The notes under the pieces are model-generated. The model saw only the letters and a program-made list of their open reading frames with translations, ran no database searches and was not told where the DNA came from. Source: DASVEG01 sp035540495 (GTDB lineage: Bacteria > Actinomycetota > Acidimicrobiia > Acidimicrobiales > CADCTF01). Taken from it: a DNA stretch of 64,000 nt. The stretch is taken from assembly GCA_035540495.1 (NCBI GenBank), contig DATLGL010000029.1, positions 124,001 to 188,000 on the forward strand, given 5' to 3'. Shown here piece by piece: positions 24,731 to 32,588 of this stretch; the stretch's first letter is position 1, and each line of letters starts with the position of its first letter. Made by a program: the position numbers and the translations under genes.

Positions 24731-25413
24731 CGCAGCTGGCGGAGGCGCCGGTTGGTCGCGTCGAGGACGGCTCGAGCGACGGCGTCGAGCTCGCCCGCGG
24801 CGCGCACCACCGCGGAGCCGGACGACACCTCTTCGTACGGCGGGACGACGATGACGACCGTGGCCAGCGCCACCGCCCGCTGGCCCATGTGGACCACGCT
24901 CGCGCCCTCGATGTCGGCCCGAAGCGCCGCAGGCTCGAGCTGGCGCAGCGCCGAGATCGTCGACTGCGCGACGAGCCGGAGGACGCTGCTGGTGGCGACG
25001 AGCCCTTCGGCCGTGCCGGTCGCCCGCTGGTCGCCGAGCGTCAGCACCACCTGGGCCGTGCACTGGAGCCCGGCCCGCACCGCGCTCACCGACGCCACGT
25101 TGATGCGCTCCTGCTCGGCGAGGTCGATCTCCATCTGCTCGCCGTCGTCGTCGGCGACGCCCGACAACGTGCTCGAGGCGACCGTGTCGAGCTGGACCAC
25201 GGACACGATGCGGCGGTCGATGTCGAGATCGAACGCCGCCATCGCCACCGACTGCACGTCGCGCACCACCTGCTTCGCGTGCTTCGACGGCAACGAGAGG
25301 ATGTGCACCTCTTCGACCGCGCCGTCGGCTCCCGCGACGACCCGCGCCGCGGTCACCTCCGGGATCCTGCACAGCTCCCGCTCGAGTTCTGCGAGTTCGA
25401 GGACCGGCTCCAC
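24727..25413 (-). CDS. conserved hypothetical protein, paralogue of the gene at 29655
   Basis: 228-residue cytosolic protein without a recognised family. The N-terminal part (LELAELERELCRIPEVTAAR) and the C-terminal part (LVAQSTISALRQLEPAALRA; AVARAVLDATNRRLRQLR) align with the protein encoded at 29655-30239, sharing the order: short helix with L-x-x-IPxV, beta strands, GxAxG helix ending in AL, a strand-rich block, and a final helix ending in N-R-x-L. The two paralogues flank the HD/HD/GGDEF genes. GTG 25413. It is followed by a coupled glycosyltransferase (CTGA). Confidence 0.8.
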   Translation of the reverse strand: MEPVLELAELERELCRIPEVTAARVVAGADGAVEEVHILSLPSKHAKQVVRDVQSVAMAAFDLDIDRRIVSVVQLDTVASSTLSGVADDDGEQMEIDLAEQERINVASVSAVRAGLQCTAQVVLTLGDQRATGTAEGLVATSSVLRLVAQSTISALRQLEPAALRADIEGASVVHMGQRAVALATVVIVVPPYEEVSSGSAVVRAAGELDAVARAVLDATNRRLRQLR

Positions 25414-25477
25414 CAGCCTGCACCGTACGGGCCAGCGGCCCCCAGCTGTGGGATCCCTGAGTTTTGTGTGACACCTG

Positions 25478-25506
25478 TTGACGTTGTGGTGATGGGACCG
25501 TAGGTT
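25478..25506 (+). promoter_or_regulatory. sigma-70 type promoter for the HD/GGDEF leader
   Basis: TTGACG (25478-25483) and TAGGTT (25501-25506) are separated by exactly 17 bases, a good -35/-10 pair for the housekeeping sigma factor. Transcription would start near 25513, leaving about 360 bases of leader before the small peptide gene. Confidence 0.55.
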
Positions 25507-25871
25507 TTGAACCTAAGCGACGTTCACCTCTCGATTCGTCCGAGTTGTCCGACCCGCCAGGGTCAGCCCCCGATCCTCCCGAATTGCTGTGTGTTCACCG
25601 ACGACGAGCGGGTGTTCGAGGCGGACCACCGCCAGAACGACTCGATCGGACCATCGACTTCCATAAAGAACGGCCCTCTCCGTCCGAATAGGACGGAAGC
25701 GCAGAACGACCGGAACCCGGGCGCTCGGCGCATCCTCGTTCCTTGACAACCGAGTTGAGACGGAGCCGGCAGAGGCTCGTCGACCTACGCCTCACCTGAG
25801 CGGAGCGGATACATCCCCGTAACTAGCGGACACGGGGTTCGTCCACACCAAGCAGAAGGGAGGTGACTCGC
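25507..25871 (+). promoter_or_regulatory. long leader with hairpins, possible structured RNA
   Basis: 365 bases without a convincing gene between the promoter and the peptide gene. Visible elements are a CCGTCC-GAATA-GGACGG hairpin (25680-25696); a CCCCGT (25815-25820)/ACGGGG (25832-25837) stem that competes with a GGAC (25828-25831)/GTCC (25840-25843) pairing; a second TTGACA (25743-25748) without a clear -10; and AAGGGAGGTGA just before the peptide start. Alternative pairings next to a ribosome site suggest a regulatory RNA. It does not match the cyclic-di-GMP riboswitch consensus as far as I can tell by eye. Confidence 0.4.
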
Positions 25872-25967
25872 ATGAAGAAGCTCTATGTCCGCGCCGCCGC
25901 CCTTGCGGCCAGCCTGGCCGGCCTCCTGCTCGCAGGTGGCGCCGGTTTCGGCCTCGGCGGAAAGTGA
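25872..25967 (+). CDS. 31-residue hydrophobic peptide
   Basis: Starts at ATG 25872 behind AAGGGAGGTGA, nearly the full anti-Shine-Dalgarno complement and one of the best ribosome sites in the window. The peptide has a basic start (MKKLYVR), a single hydrophobic stretch (AAALAASLAGLLLAGGAG) and the end FGLGGK. It could be a membrane micropeptide, a secretion signal relic or a translated leader controlling the HD gene 112 bases downstream. Its length is below usual gene-calling limits. Function unknown. Confidence 0.6.
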   Translation: MKKLYVRAAALAASLAGLLLAGGAGFGLGGK

Positions 25968-26079
25968 TCCTCAGGCGAGATCGAACATCAAACCCCTAGG
26001 CGGGGGCCTCTGCCGTCTCCGGCTCGACTCGTTGTCACCACCACCCGCTTCCGTCCGGCGTTCCCCCCACGAGGACCCC

Positions 26080-27456
26080 TTGGCCACTCCCGACCACAAG
26101 CGCGCAGCCTCCTTCTGGATCGGCCTGTCGTACACCGCGCTCGCAGCCGGGTCCGTGGCGATCGGCGCAGCCGTCGACTCGTCGCTCCCGTCGCTCGTCG
26201 CGTTGGTGCTGTTCGTCGGCCTCGGCCTGTGGGCGGAGAACGCCGGCGTGCCGCTCCCGTCGGCGATCACCATCAGCCCGAGCCTCATGGTCGTCATGGC
26301 GGCGATGGGCGCCATGCAGTCGGACGGCGTCATCCTCGGCGCGGCCGCGGTGGGCGCCGCGAACGGCCTGACGTGGAAGCTCGCGCGCCAGCGCCGCTTC
26401 GGTGAGCTCGCCGCGAACTCGAGCCAGTACGTCGTCGCGTCCGTCGGCGCGGCGATCGCGCACCGGGCGGCGGCCGACCTTCCGGCGGCGCTGCAGGTGA
26501 GCGCGACCTGCCTGGTCTTCACCGCCCTGAACGTCGTCCTGATCCTGCTCGCCGCCGTGATCCTCTACGAGGAGCCGCGTGCCGCGGTGTGGGCCGACAT
26601 GCGGCCTGCGCTTCCCGGCGCCCTGGCCTTCGGCGTCCTCGGTGCGCTCGTGGGCTTGCTCTACCAGACCACCGGGCCCGTTGCCGTGGTGCTCCTCCTC
26701 ACCCCGGTCGTGATCGCTCGGGCGACGTTCAACAGCTACATAGAGCTCACGCAGGCCCACGACGCGACGATCAAGGTCTTCCTGCGCGCCATCCAGGCGA
26801 AGGACGAGTACACGGGCAAGCACACCCTCCGGGTGTGCAAGTACTCGATGTACATCGGCGAGCAGCTCGGTCTCAGCCACGCCCGCCTCCAGCACCTCGA
26901 ACGCGCCGCGCTGATGCACGACATCGGCAAGCTCGCCGTGCCGAAGCACCTCCTCAACAAGCCCGGCAAGCTGACCGACGAGGAGTTCCACCGGGTGCAG
27001 CGCCACGCGCACGTGTGCGTCGACATCCTCGACCTCGTCGACTTCCTCAAGCCGATGACGGCCGCCGCGGCAGGTCATCACGCGCGCTTCGACGGCGGCG
27101 GTTACGGAGGCACCGGCGATCGCCCGCTCGAGGCGTACATCGTCGCCGTCGCCGACGCCTACGACGCGATGACCTCGACCCGCTCGTACCGGCGCGCGCT
27201 CGCGATGGAGGTCGCGTTCGAGGAGCTGCGGTCGAAGTCGGGCTCGCAGTTCCATCCCGACTGCGTCGACGCGCTGATCGCCGCGATCACCGCGCGCGGC
27301 GAGCGCCACGGCCTCGGCCATGAAGAGGACGTCGTCGACTTCGACGTGCCGCCGCCGGTCGCAGGCGTCGGCAGCGCCGGGCTCGGCGACACCGACCCGG
27401 GCGTGGCTGCGACCCCGCCAGCGCCCGAGACCGTGCAGGCAGAAGCGACCCGATGA
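26080..27456 (+). CDS. membrane HD-GYP-like phosphodiesterase
   Basis: 458-residue protein with about six to seven transmembrane segments (residues 10-215) followed by an HD-GYP-like domain. The catalytic pair is MHDIGKLAVPKHLLNKPG (His280-Asp281), preceded by GKHTLRVCKYS and followed by GHHARFDGGGYGG, where the family normally has HHE-x-x-DGxGYP; the GYP is GYG here. The metal ligands otherwise appear intact, so hydrolysis of cyclic di-GMP or another cyclic dinucleotide is plausible. TTG 26080 is preceded by GAGGA and gives a natural N-terminus (ATPDHKRAASFWIG). The C-terminal 40 residues are Ala/Pro-rich. The next gene overlaps as ATGA. Confidence 0.85.
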   Translation: MATPDHKRAASFWIGLSYTALAAGSVAIGAAVDSSLPSLVALVLFVGLGLWAENAGVPLPSAITISPSLMVVMAAMGAMQSDGVILGAAAVGAANGLTWKLARQRRFGELAANSSQYVVASVGAAIAHRAAADLPAALQVSATCLVFTALNVVLILLAAVILYEEPRAAVWADMRPALPGALAFGVLGALVGLLYQTTGPVAVVLLLTPVVIARATFNSYIELTQAHDATIKVFLRAIQAKDEYTGKHTLRVCKYSMYIGEQLGLSHARLQHLERAALMHDIGKLAVPKHLLNKPGKLTDEEFHRVQRHAHVCVDILDLVDFLKPMTAAAAGHHARFDGGGYGGTGDRPLEAYIVAVADAYDAMTSTRSYRRALAMEVAFEELRSKSGSQFHPDCVDALIAAITARGERHGLGHEEDVVDFDVPPPVAGVGSAGLGDTDPGVAATPPAPETVQAEATR

Positions 27457-28724
27457 CCGAGACGATGGCGACGGCAGCTCGGCGCGTCTTCCCCGACGCG
27501 AGCCATCCGGCGACGCTGGTCGCGCCGCTGGTAGCGGTCGGTCTCGCTGCGGTGGTGCTGCGGCAAGCCGGCCACGAGTGGGTCGCGAGCGGCCTGTGGC
27601 TCACGCTCGCGGTCGCCGCCGGGCTCGCGTTGCACGTCGACCTGCCCTGGGGCGGGCGACTCACCCTCGGCCACGCGATCCTCGTCGCGATCGTCGCGAG
27701 GGTCGATCCTCAGTGGGCCGTCCTCATCGCCGTGGCCGGCATCGTGCTCTCGCTCCCGTCGTGGCTCGACCACGAGGAGGAAGGTTCCGTCGGCGCCCGG
27801 CTCGGTGGCGCTGGCGCCGTCGTTGCCGCCGTCGCAGCAGCCATTGCCGGACGGCTCGTCGCCGATGCGCTGCTGCCGTGGAACCTCGACGCAGAGGATG
27901 CAGCGATGGCGGTGGCTGCGATCGTCGGCGTCGCCTTCCTCGGCGTCGACCACGCGATTCGTGGTGTGGTCGCCCGTACGACCGGTGAGCGCTCCGATCT
28001 GCGACAGGCGTGGCCGCTCTACGTCACGCTGCTCTGCGTCGCCGTGCTCATCGATCTTGCGGCCGACCAGGGCATCGCGCTGGCGTTCATCGCCGCGGTG
28101 CCGTTGCTCGTCACCCGCTTCGCCTTCCAGCGCTACACGTCTGCCCGCATCACCTACGAACAGACCACCCGCGCGCTCAGCCTGCTGCCGGAGGTGGCCG
28201 GCCTCACACCCCTCGGGCACAGCGAGCGGACGGCGGTGTACGTCGAGGCCGTCGCCGACGCCATGGGGTACGACGGCAAGCGCCTCGATCACCTCGTCAA
28301 CGCGGCCCGGCTCCACCACATCGGCCACATCTCGTTGCACGAGGAAGCCGAGCGTGACGGTCCCCCTGATCCCGCCGATCTGGCCGACGTCTCGGGCGAC
28401 ATCCTCCAGGAGACCGGGTTCCTCGGCGACCTCGTCGACCTCGTGCAGGACTCCCAGCCCGGCGGTCCGCCCGCGAGCAGCGTCGAGGCCGCGATCATCC
28501 GGGTGTGCTCGATGCTCGACGAGCTCGTCGAGGTCGACCACGAGGTCGACCCGTTCGCCGCGCTCGTGGCGATGCACCCGGTAGGCCACGAGCGGCGGGT
28601 GGCGATCGAGGTCCTCAATCTGAGCCACCGCAACCCGGGCCTGATCGCGCAGGCCCGTGCCGGCGTCGAGCTCATGCACCAGATCGCCGCCAAGGCGGAG
28701 GCCGCCGGCCACCACGACCACTGA
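27453..28724 (+). CDS. membrane protein with degenerate HD domain
   Basis: 423-residue companion of the preceding protein, with about seven hydrophobic segments (residues 18-230) and a C-terminal HD-like domain. The motif position reads RLHHIGHISL (His288-His289) in place of HDIGK, so the metal-binding Asp and the following Lys are both lost; the later HHE/GYP region is also missing. It is therefore probably inactive as a phosphodiesterase and may act as a partner or binding subunit. The upstream helix GHSERTAVYVEAVADAMGYD still looks HD-like. ATG 27453 overlaps the first HD gene by four bases. Confidence 0.8.
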   Translation: MTETMATAARRVFPDASHPATLVAPLVAVGLAAVVLRQAGHEWVASGLWLTLAVAAGLALHVDLPWGGRLTLGHAILVAIVARVDPQWAVLIAVAGIVLSLPSWLDHEEEGSVGARLGGAGAVVAAVAAAIAGRLVADALLPWNLDAEDAAMAVAAIVGVAFLGVDHAIRGVVARTTGERSDLRQAWPLYVTLLCVAVLIDLAADQGIALAFIAAVPLLVTRFAFQRYTSARITYEQTTRALSLLPEVAGLTPLGHSERTAVYVEAVADAMGYDGKRLDHLVNAARLHHIGHISLHEEAERDGPPDPADLADVSGDILQETGFLGDLVDLVQDSQPGGPPASSVEAAIIRVCSMLDELVEVDHEVDPFAALVAMHPVGHERRVAIEVLNLSHRNPGLIAQARAGVELMHQIAAKAEAAGHHDH

Positions 28725-28773
28725 GCGTGGTCTTCAGGGAGGGTTCCTCGCATCGGCGTCGAACTTCCCCAAG

Positions 28774-29658
28774 GTGGGTTGGCGGAGGCGGCGCAACCAG
28801 GCGGAAGACACCGGCACGGGCGCCGGTGCGGCACCCGCGCCTGTGCAGCTGGTGCCGACCCTCGACCGTCGTCCTGATGCGCTCCTCGTGTCGGTCACCG
28901 AGGATCTCGCGAGCAGTGACACCGGCATCGAGTTCGTGTACCGCTCGCTCGAACGGCTGCGTGATCGGGCCAACGCCGAAGACGTCATGGTCATCGTCGA
29001 CGAGCCGCCGCTCGGCCGGCAGGCGTTCCGAGCCGGTCGGGATCCGATCGAGACGTCGTGGGCCCGCGAGCTCGTTCGCTTCGGCGAGCCGGGGGTGCAC
29101 GCGACGCCCGTCGACGTCGATCCGGTCGTCGCGTCGAGCGTCGCGAGCTTGTGCTCCCTCGCTGTTCGTCTCGACGTCGCCCGCCACGACAGCCTCCACG
29201 ACGGCCTGACGGGCCTGCTCAACCGGCGGGCGTTCGACGATCTGCTGAGCGAGTCGTGCGCCCGCAGTGACCGGTACGGCTGGCAGTTCACGCTGGTGCT
29301 CGTCGACCTCGACGACTTCAAGGACGTCAACGACAGGCTGGGCCACGCCGCGGGCGACGCGACGCTGCGCGCGGTGGCCGCCGAGCTGCGCAGCAGGCTC
29401 CGCGTCGGCGACGTCGCCGCCAGGGTGGGCGGAGACGAGTTCGCGATGCTCCTGCCGAACGCGAGCGCCGACCACGTCCCCGAGCTCATGTCGCGCCTGG
29501 GCGACGCGCTCGAGGCAGCGCTCCCCGAGGGGCGGGTTCACTTCACGACCGGCGTCGCAAGCGCACCTGCCGACGGCGTCGACCCTCGCCTGCTGTACCG
29601 CATCGCCGACCAGCGCCTCTACGAGGCCAAACGATCTCCCTCAGGACTGATCGCATGA
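28774..29658 (+). CDS. GGDEF diguanylate cyclase
   Basis: 294-residue cytosolic protein. The N-terminal region (residues 25-140; LLVSVTEDLASSDTGIEFVY, VMVIVDEPPLGRQAF) resembles a small sensory domain. The GGDEF domain starts at HDGLTGLLNRRAFDDLL; VDLDDFKDVNDRLGHAAGD carries substrate residues, GGDEF is intact at 219-223, and RVGD (210-213) five residues before it is a complete RxxD inhibitory site. It should make cyclic di-GMP and be product-inhibited. The start is uncertain: GTG 28774 has a weak ribosome site, and AGGGAGGG (28737-28744) lies too far upstream. The next gene starts in its stop (ATGA). Confidence 0.88.
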   Translation: MGWRRRRNQAEDTGTGAGAAPAPVQLVPTLDRRPDALLVSVTEDLASSDTGIEFVYRSLERLRDRANAEDVMVIVDEPPLGRQAFRAGRDPIETSWARELVRFGEPGVHATPVDVDPVVASSVASLCSLAVRLDVARHDSLHDGLTGLLNRRAFDDLLSESCARSDRYGWQFTLVLVDLDDFKDVNDRLGHAAGDATLRAVAAELRSRLRVGDVAARVGGDEFAMLLPNASADHVPELMSRLGDALEAALPEGRVHFTTGVASAPADGVDPRLLYRIADQRLYEAKRSPSGLIA

Positions 29659-30239
29659 AGACGCTCGATGTGCTGGAGCTCGAGCTCCGCCGGTTGCCGA
29701 ACGTGTCGTACGTCGGGTTCCTCGATCGGCCCGACGCGCTCGTCGTGCAGGTTCTCGCCGTGGGCGCCCCCGACGCGGGGTCTGTGCGGACCTCGGCCGA
29801 GCGGCTGTGCCGGGCCCACCTCGACCGGCCGTTCCACGTCGACCTCGCCGGCGGTAGCCGCCCCACGCGCGTTCGCATCCTCGACGTGCGAACTGCGCCG
29901 TCGGACGACGGAGAAGGTGACGACGTCGAGGTGCACCTCGGCTACGAGGGCGTGCGCACCATCGGCCGGGCGCGTGCCGGTGATCCTCAGGCCGCGGCGA
30001 AGGCGACGTTCGACGCTCTGACGCGGCTGGGCGCGCGAGTGCCCTTCCAGGTCGAAGCTGCTGCGCTGTTCGAGCACACGCTCGGTGAAGGTGTGATGCT
30101 CGTGTTCGCCTCGGCGACGGCCGGCGACCGCTACGGAGTCGCGGCAGCCGATTCGGTCGAGCTCGCTGCCGTGCGCGCGACGTTGCACGCGCTCAACCGC
30201 TACCTCGCGACCCAGTCTCTTCCAGCTCTCGCCGGCTGA
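29655..30239 (+). CDS. conserved hypothetical protein, paralogue of the gene at 24727
   Basis: 194-residue cytosolic protein of unknown family, translationally coupled to the GGDEF gene by an ATGA overlap. It aligns with the 24727-25413 product over its length: VLELELRRLPNVSYVGFL near the N-terminus, VEVHLGYEGVRTIGRARAG in the middle, an Ala-rich helix ending in DALTRLG, the strand block EAAALFEHTLGEGVMLVFAS, and ELAAVRATLHALNRYLA at the end. Coupling to a cyclase and duplication on the other side of the HD genes suggest a ligand-binding or signalling role. Its last 47 bases overlap the convergent DUF5317 gene. Confidence 0.8.
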   Translation: MKTLDVLELELRRLPNVSYVGFLDRPDALVVQVLAVGAPDAGSVRTSAERLCRAHLDRPFHVDLAGGSRPTRVRILDVRTAPSDDGEGDDVEVHLGYEGVRTIGRARAGDPQAAAKATFDALTRLGARVPFQVEAAALFEHTLGEGVMLVFASATAGDRYGVAAADSVELAAVRATLHALNRYLATQSLPALAG

Positions 30240-30762
30240 GCGCGCCCGCCGGGCGCATGAGGTGGACGATCACGTCCGCGACGCCCACCGCCATCACGAG
30301 GTCGCCGAACGACAGCACCTCACCGACGCCGGGCACCGGGATGATGTCGGCGAGGAACGTGAGGCGGTCGTCGTCGGTCTCGAGATGCCACTTCGCGTTG
30401 AAGTCGAGCTCGTCGATCTCGTCCGCTTCGGCGAGACCCGAGGCGATGATCGCCTCCTTCCGCACCGGCATGCCGCTGTTGACCGCGATGACGAGCGCGT
30501 TCATGGCGACGCCGACCAGCACGATGCCCATGCCCGCCCTCGTGAAGTTGCGCGCGGTGAAGACGATCAACAGCGCGAACGACGCGAGGAGCAGGCGCGC
30601 CCCGAGCGTGGTGTCGATCGTGAGCGACGCGACCTGCAGCGCGACCGCCGCTGCGAGCACCGGCCACCAGTGGACCGGCGCGGTCGCGAGCGCGAGAAGC
30701 CGGCCACCGCGGAGGTAGCCGATCCCGATCCCCAGGACGACAGCGGCGACGACGTACGACAC
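30193..30762 (-). CDS. DUF5317 family membrane protein
   Basis: 189-residue protein with about five hydrophobic segments. The order of features fits DUF5317: a first helix with GIGIGYLRGGRL, helices around 30-50 and 57-70, then NALVIAVNSGMPVRKEAI, a polar loop (KWHLETDDDRLTFLADIIPVP), and a last amphipathic helix before SFGDLVMAVGVADVIVHLM. The family is common in actinobacteria and has no known function. The 3' end overlaps the convergent hypothetical gene by 47 bases, in a Ser/Glu/Arg-rich C-terminal tail. Confidence 0.75.
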   Translation of the reverse strand: MSYVVAAVVLGIGIGYLRGGRLLALATAPVHWWPVLAAAVALQVASLTIDTTLGARLLLASFALLIVFTARNFTRAGMGIVLVGVAMNALVIAVNSGMPVRKEAIIASGLAEADEIDELDFNAKWHLETDDDRLTFLADIIPVPGVGEVLSFGDLVMAVGVADVIVHLMRPAGALSRRELEETGSRGSG

Positions 30763-30802
30763 GAGGGTTCCAGCTTCCCAGGACCGGTACGGTGAGCGAG
30801 CG

Positions 30803-31600
30803 ATGCCCGTGCCCGCGAGCGGCTCCGATGAGGTGCTCTACGCCGTCGCCGACTCGATCGCGACGATCACCATCAACCGCCCCGAACGGCGCAACGCGCT
30901 GTCGTGGGACGTGGTGCAGTCGCTCCGCGACCGGCTCGCGGAAGCCAAGTCCGACGCGGATGTGCGGGTGGTCGTGCTGACAGGCGCCGGCGAGCGGGCG
31001 TTCTGCGCCGGAGCCGACCTCGGGAACATGGCATCGGGCGCTTCCTTCCTCGACCTGCACGAGGGGCGGGGCGGGCTCGCGGAGCTGTTCCTCGAGCTCT
31101 ACGACCTCGGCAAGCCGACGATCGCTCGCGTGCGTGGGTTCGCGTTGGCGGGAGGGTTCGGCCTCGCGCTCGCGTGCGACTTCGTCGTCGCATCCGACGA
31201 CGCGCAGTTCGGGACGCCGGAGATCGACGTCGGGCTGTGGCCGTTCATGATCACGGTCCCGCTCGTGCGCTCGATGCCGCCGAAGAAGGTGCTGGAGCTC
31301 ATGCTCACCGGGCGGCGCGTCGATGCCGCGGAAGCCGACCGCATCGGCTTCGTCAACCGCGTCGTTCCGGTCGAGGAGCTCGACGCCGCCGTCGACGAGC
31401 TCGCATCGTCGCTCGCCGCGAAGTCGCCTGCCGTGATGAAGCTCGGCCGCGACTCGTTCTACGCGGTGTGGGACCGGGCGGCCGATGATGCGCTCGCATA
31501 TCTGCATCCGATGCTCACGCTGACGACGCTGACCGAAGACGCGCAAGAAGGGATCGCGGCGTTCTCCGAGAAGCGATCCCCGCGCTGGACGGGCCGGTAG
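30803..31600 (+). CDS. enoyl-CoA hydratase/isomerase family protein
   Basis: Crotonase-fold enzyme of 265 aa. RPERRNALSWDVVQSL is the N-terminal signature, GAGERAFCAGADLGNMAS the first oxyanion-hole region, and VRGFALAGGFGLALACDFVVAS the second. At the position of the second catalytic Glu (after the oxyanion helix) the sequence reads GTPEIDVGLWPFMITVP; the retained PEI keeps a Glu there. Function within beta-oxidation or aromatic-acid degradation cannot be separated. ATG 30803. A membrane protein gene follows after seven bases. Confidence 0.88.
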   Translation: MPVPASGSDEVLYAVADSIATITINRPERRNALSWDVVQSLRDRLAEAKSDADVRVVVLTGAGERAFCAGADLGNMASGASFLDLHEGRGGLAELFLELYDLGKPTIARVRGFALAGGFGLALACDFVVASDDAQFGTPEIDVGLWPFMITVPLVRSMPPKKVLELMLTGRRVDAAEADRIGFVNRVVPVEELDAAVDELASSLAAKSPAVMKLGRDSFYAVWDRAADDALAYLHPMLTLTTLTEDAQEGIAAFSEKRSPRWTGR

Positions 31601-31607
31601 GCGGCTC

Positions 31608-32570
31608 GTGATCGTCGCGCTGCTCGTCGGCGTCGCGATGGCGTTCGCCGCGGGTGGCGGGCTCGCCCAGAGCGAGTATCCCGACGACGGCGGCCCGTAC
31701 TACGCGTCGGGCGTCCCGGCGATCGAGATCTACCTGCACGACGCCGGCGGCGACGCGATCGATCTCTACACCGACACCGGCCCGGCAGACGTGCGTTCGC
31801 TGATGAACGACATCGCCCACGCCTTCGGCGCCGTTCCCGACGAACCGCTCATCACCGACTATCGCGACTTCATCGACGACTTCCGGACGGCCGGCGCGCA
31901 GTTCGACGGCAGGCTCGCCCGGCGAGGAGCTGACACGTCGCTGGTCTTCGCCTTCGACACGGCCCGGCTGTCGACCGTGATGCGCCGGGCGGGGTTCGAG
32001 TCGTACGAGCTCGCCCTGTGCCTTCCCGACGTCGACCACGAGCTCGGCGCCACCGGCGCGATCGAACGCGCCGACGGGTTCGGATGCCGGCGATGGGAGG
32101 TCGTCGCCGGACGACCTCCCTTGCGCATCGACCTGACCCTGCGCCCCGACGCGTCGCTGTACACGAAGCTCGTCTTCGGGATGCTCGCGGCAGCGCTCAT
32201 CGGTGCCGTCGTCGCTGCACTGGTTGCCGGGACGCTGCGTCGCTCGCTGCTGCGGTCGTTCGGCGGGGCAGCGATCGGTGTCGCTGCGGCCGGCGTGATC
32301 GGAGCGGTGCTGCCGGCGCTCGTCGCGATGACGTTGCTGGCCAACTTCCATGCGCCGGTGTCGTCCCTCGTGCTCGCCCACGGCCTCGGCGTCGGCCAGC
32401 AGGTCGCAGCGACGATGCTGCCCGCCTCGCTGCTCGCGATCCCCGGCACCGTGCTCGCTGTGCTGGCGTTGCGCGCGCCGGTCGACCTCGCCGCGGGCGG
32501 TGGGTCCGCAACTCGCGGCGCGCCGCCGCCGCCCGGCGCGCCGGGCCTACCGGCGTGGCTCGATGGTTGA
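31608..32570 (+). CDS. hypothetical membrane protein
   Basis: 320-residue protein of unknown function. A signal anchor (VALLVGVAMAFAAGGGLA) leads into an extracytoplasmic domain of about 165 residues (QSEYPDDGGPYYASGVPAIE to RPDASLYTKL) with two Cys (LALCLPD and FGCRRWE), then three or four hydrophobic segments (LVFGMLAAALIGAVVAALV; AAIGVAAAGVIGAVLPALVAM; TMLPASLLAIPGTVLAVLAL) and a Gly/Pro-rich end. GTG 31608. The layout suggests a surface sensor or a subunit of an unknown complex. It lies between the enoyl-CoA hydratase and the LLM oxidoreductase on the same strand. Confidence 0.75.
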   Translation: MIVALLVGVAMAFAAGGGLAQSEYPDDGGPYYASGVPAIEIYLHDAGGDAIDLYTDTGPADVRSLMNDIAHAFGAVPDEPLITDYRDFIDDFRTAGAQFDGRLARRGADTSLVFAFDTARLSTVMRRAGFESYELALCLPDVDHELGATGAIERADGFGCRRWEVVAGRPPLRIDLTLRPDASLYTKLVFGMLAAALIGAVVAALVAGTLRRSLLRSFGGAAIGVAAAGVIGAVLPALVAMTLLANFHAPVSSLVLAHGLGVGQQVAATMLPASLLAIPGTVLAVLALRAPVDLAAGGGSATRGAPPPPGAPGLPAWLDG

Positions 32571-32588
32571 CGCGCTAAGCCTGTCGTC

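Noticed and set aside
25828..25850. tRNA-like GGTTCG stretch
   Set aside because: The GGGTTCGTCC sequence is not followed or preceded by acceptor, D or anticodon stems; no cloverleaf can be folded.
25680..25871. Cyclic-di-GMP (GEMM) riboswitch before the HD genes
   Set aside because: The GCAAA and GAAA tetraloop elements and the characteristic three-way junction could not be found by eye, so only a generic leader is reported.
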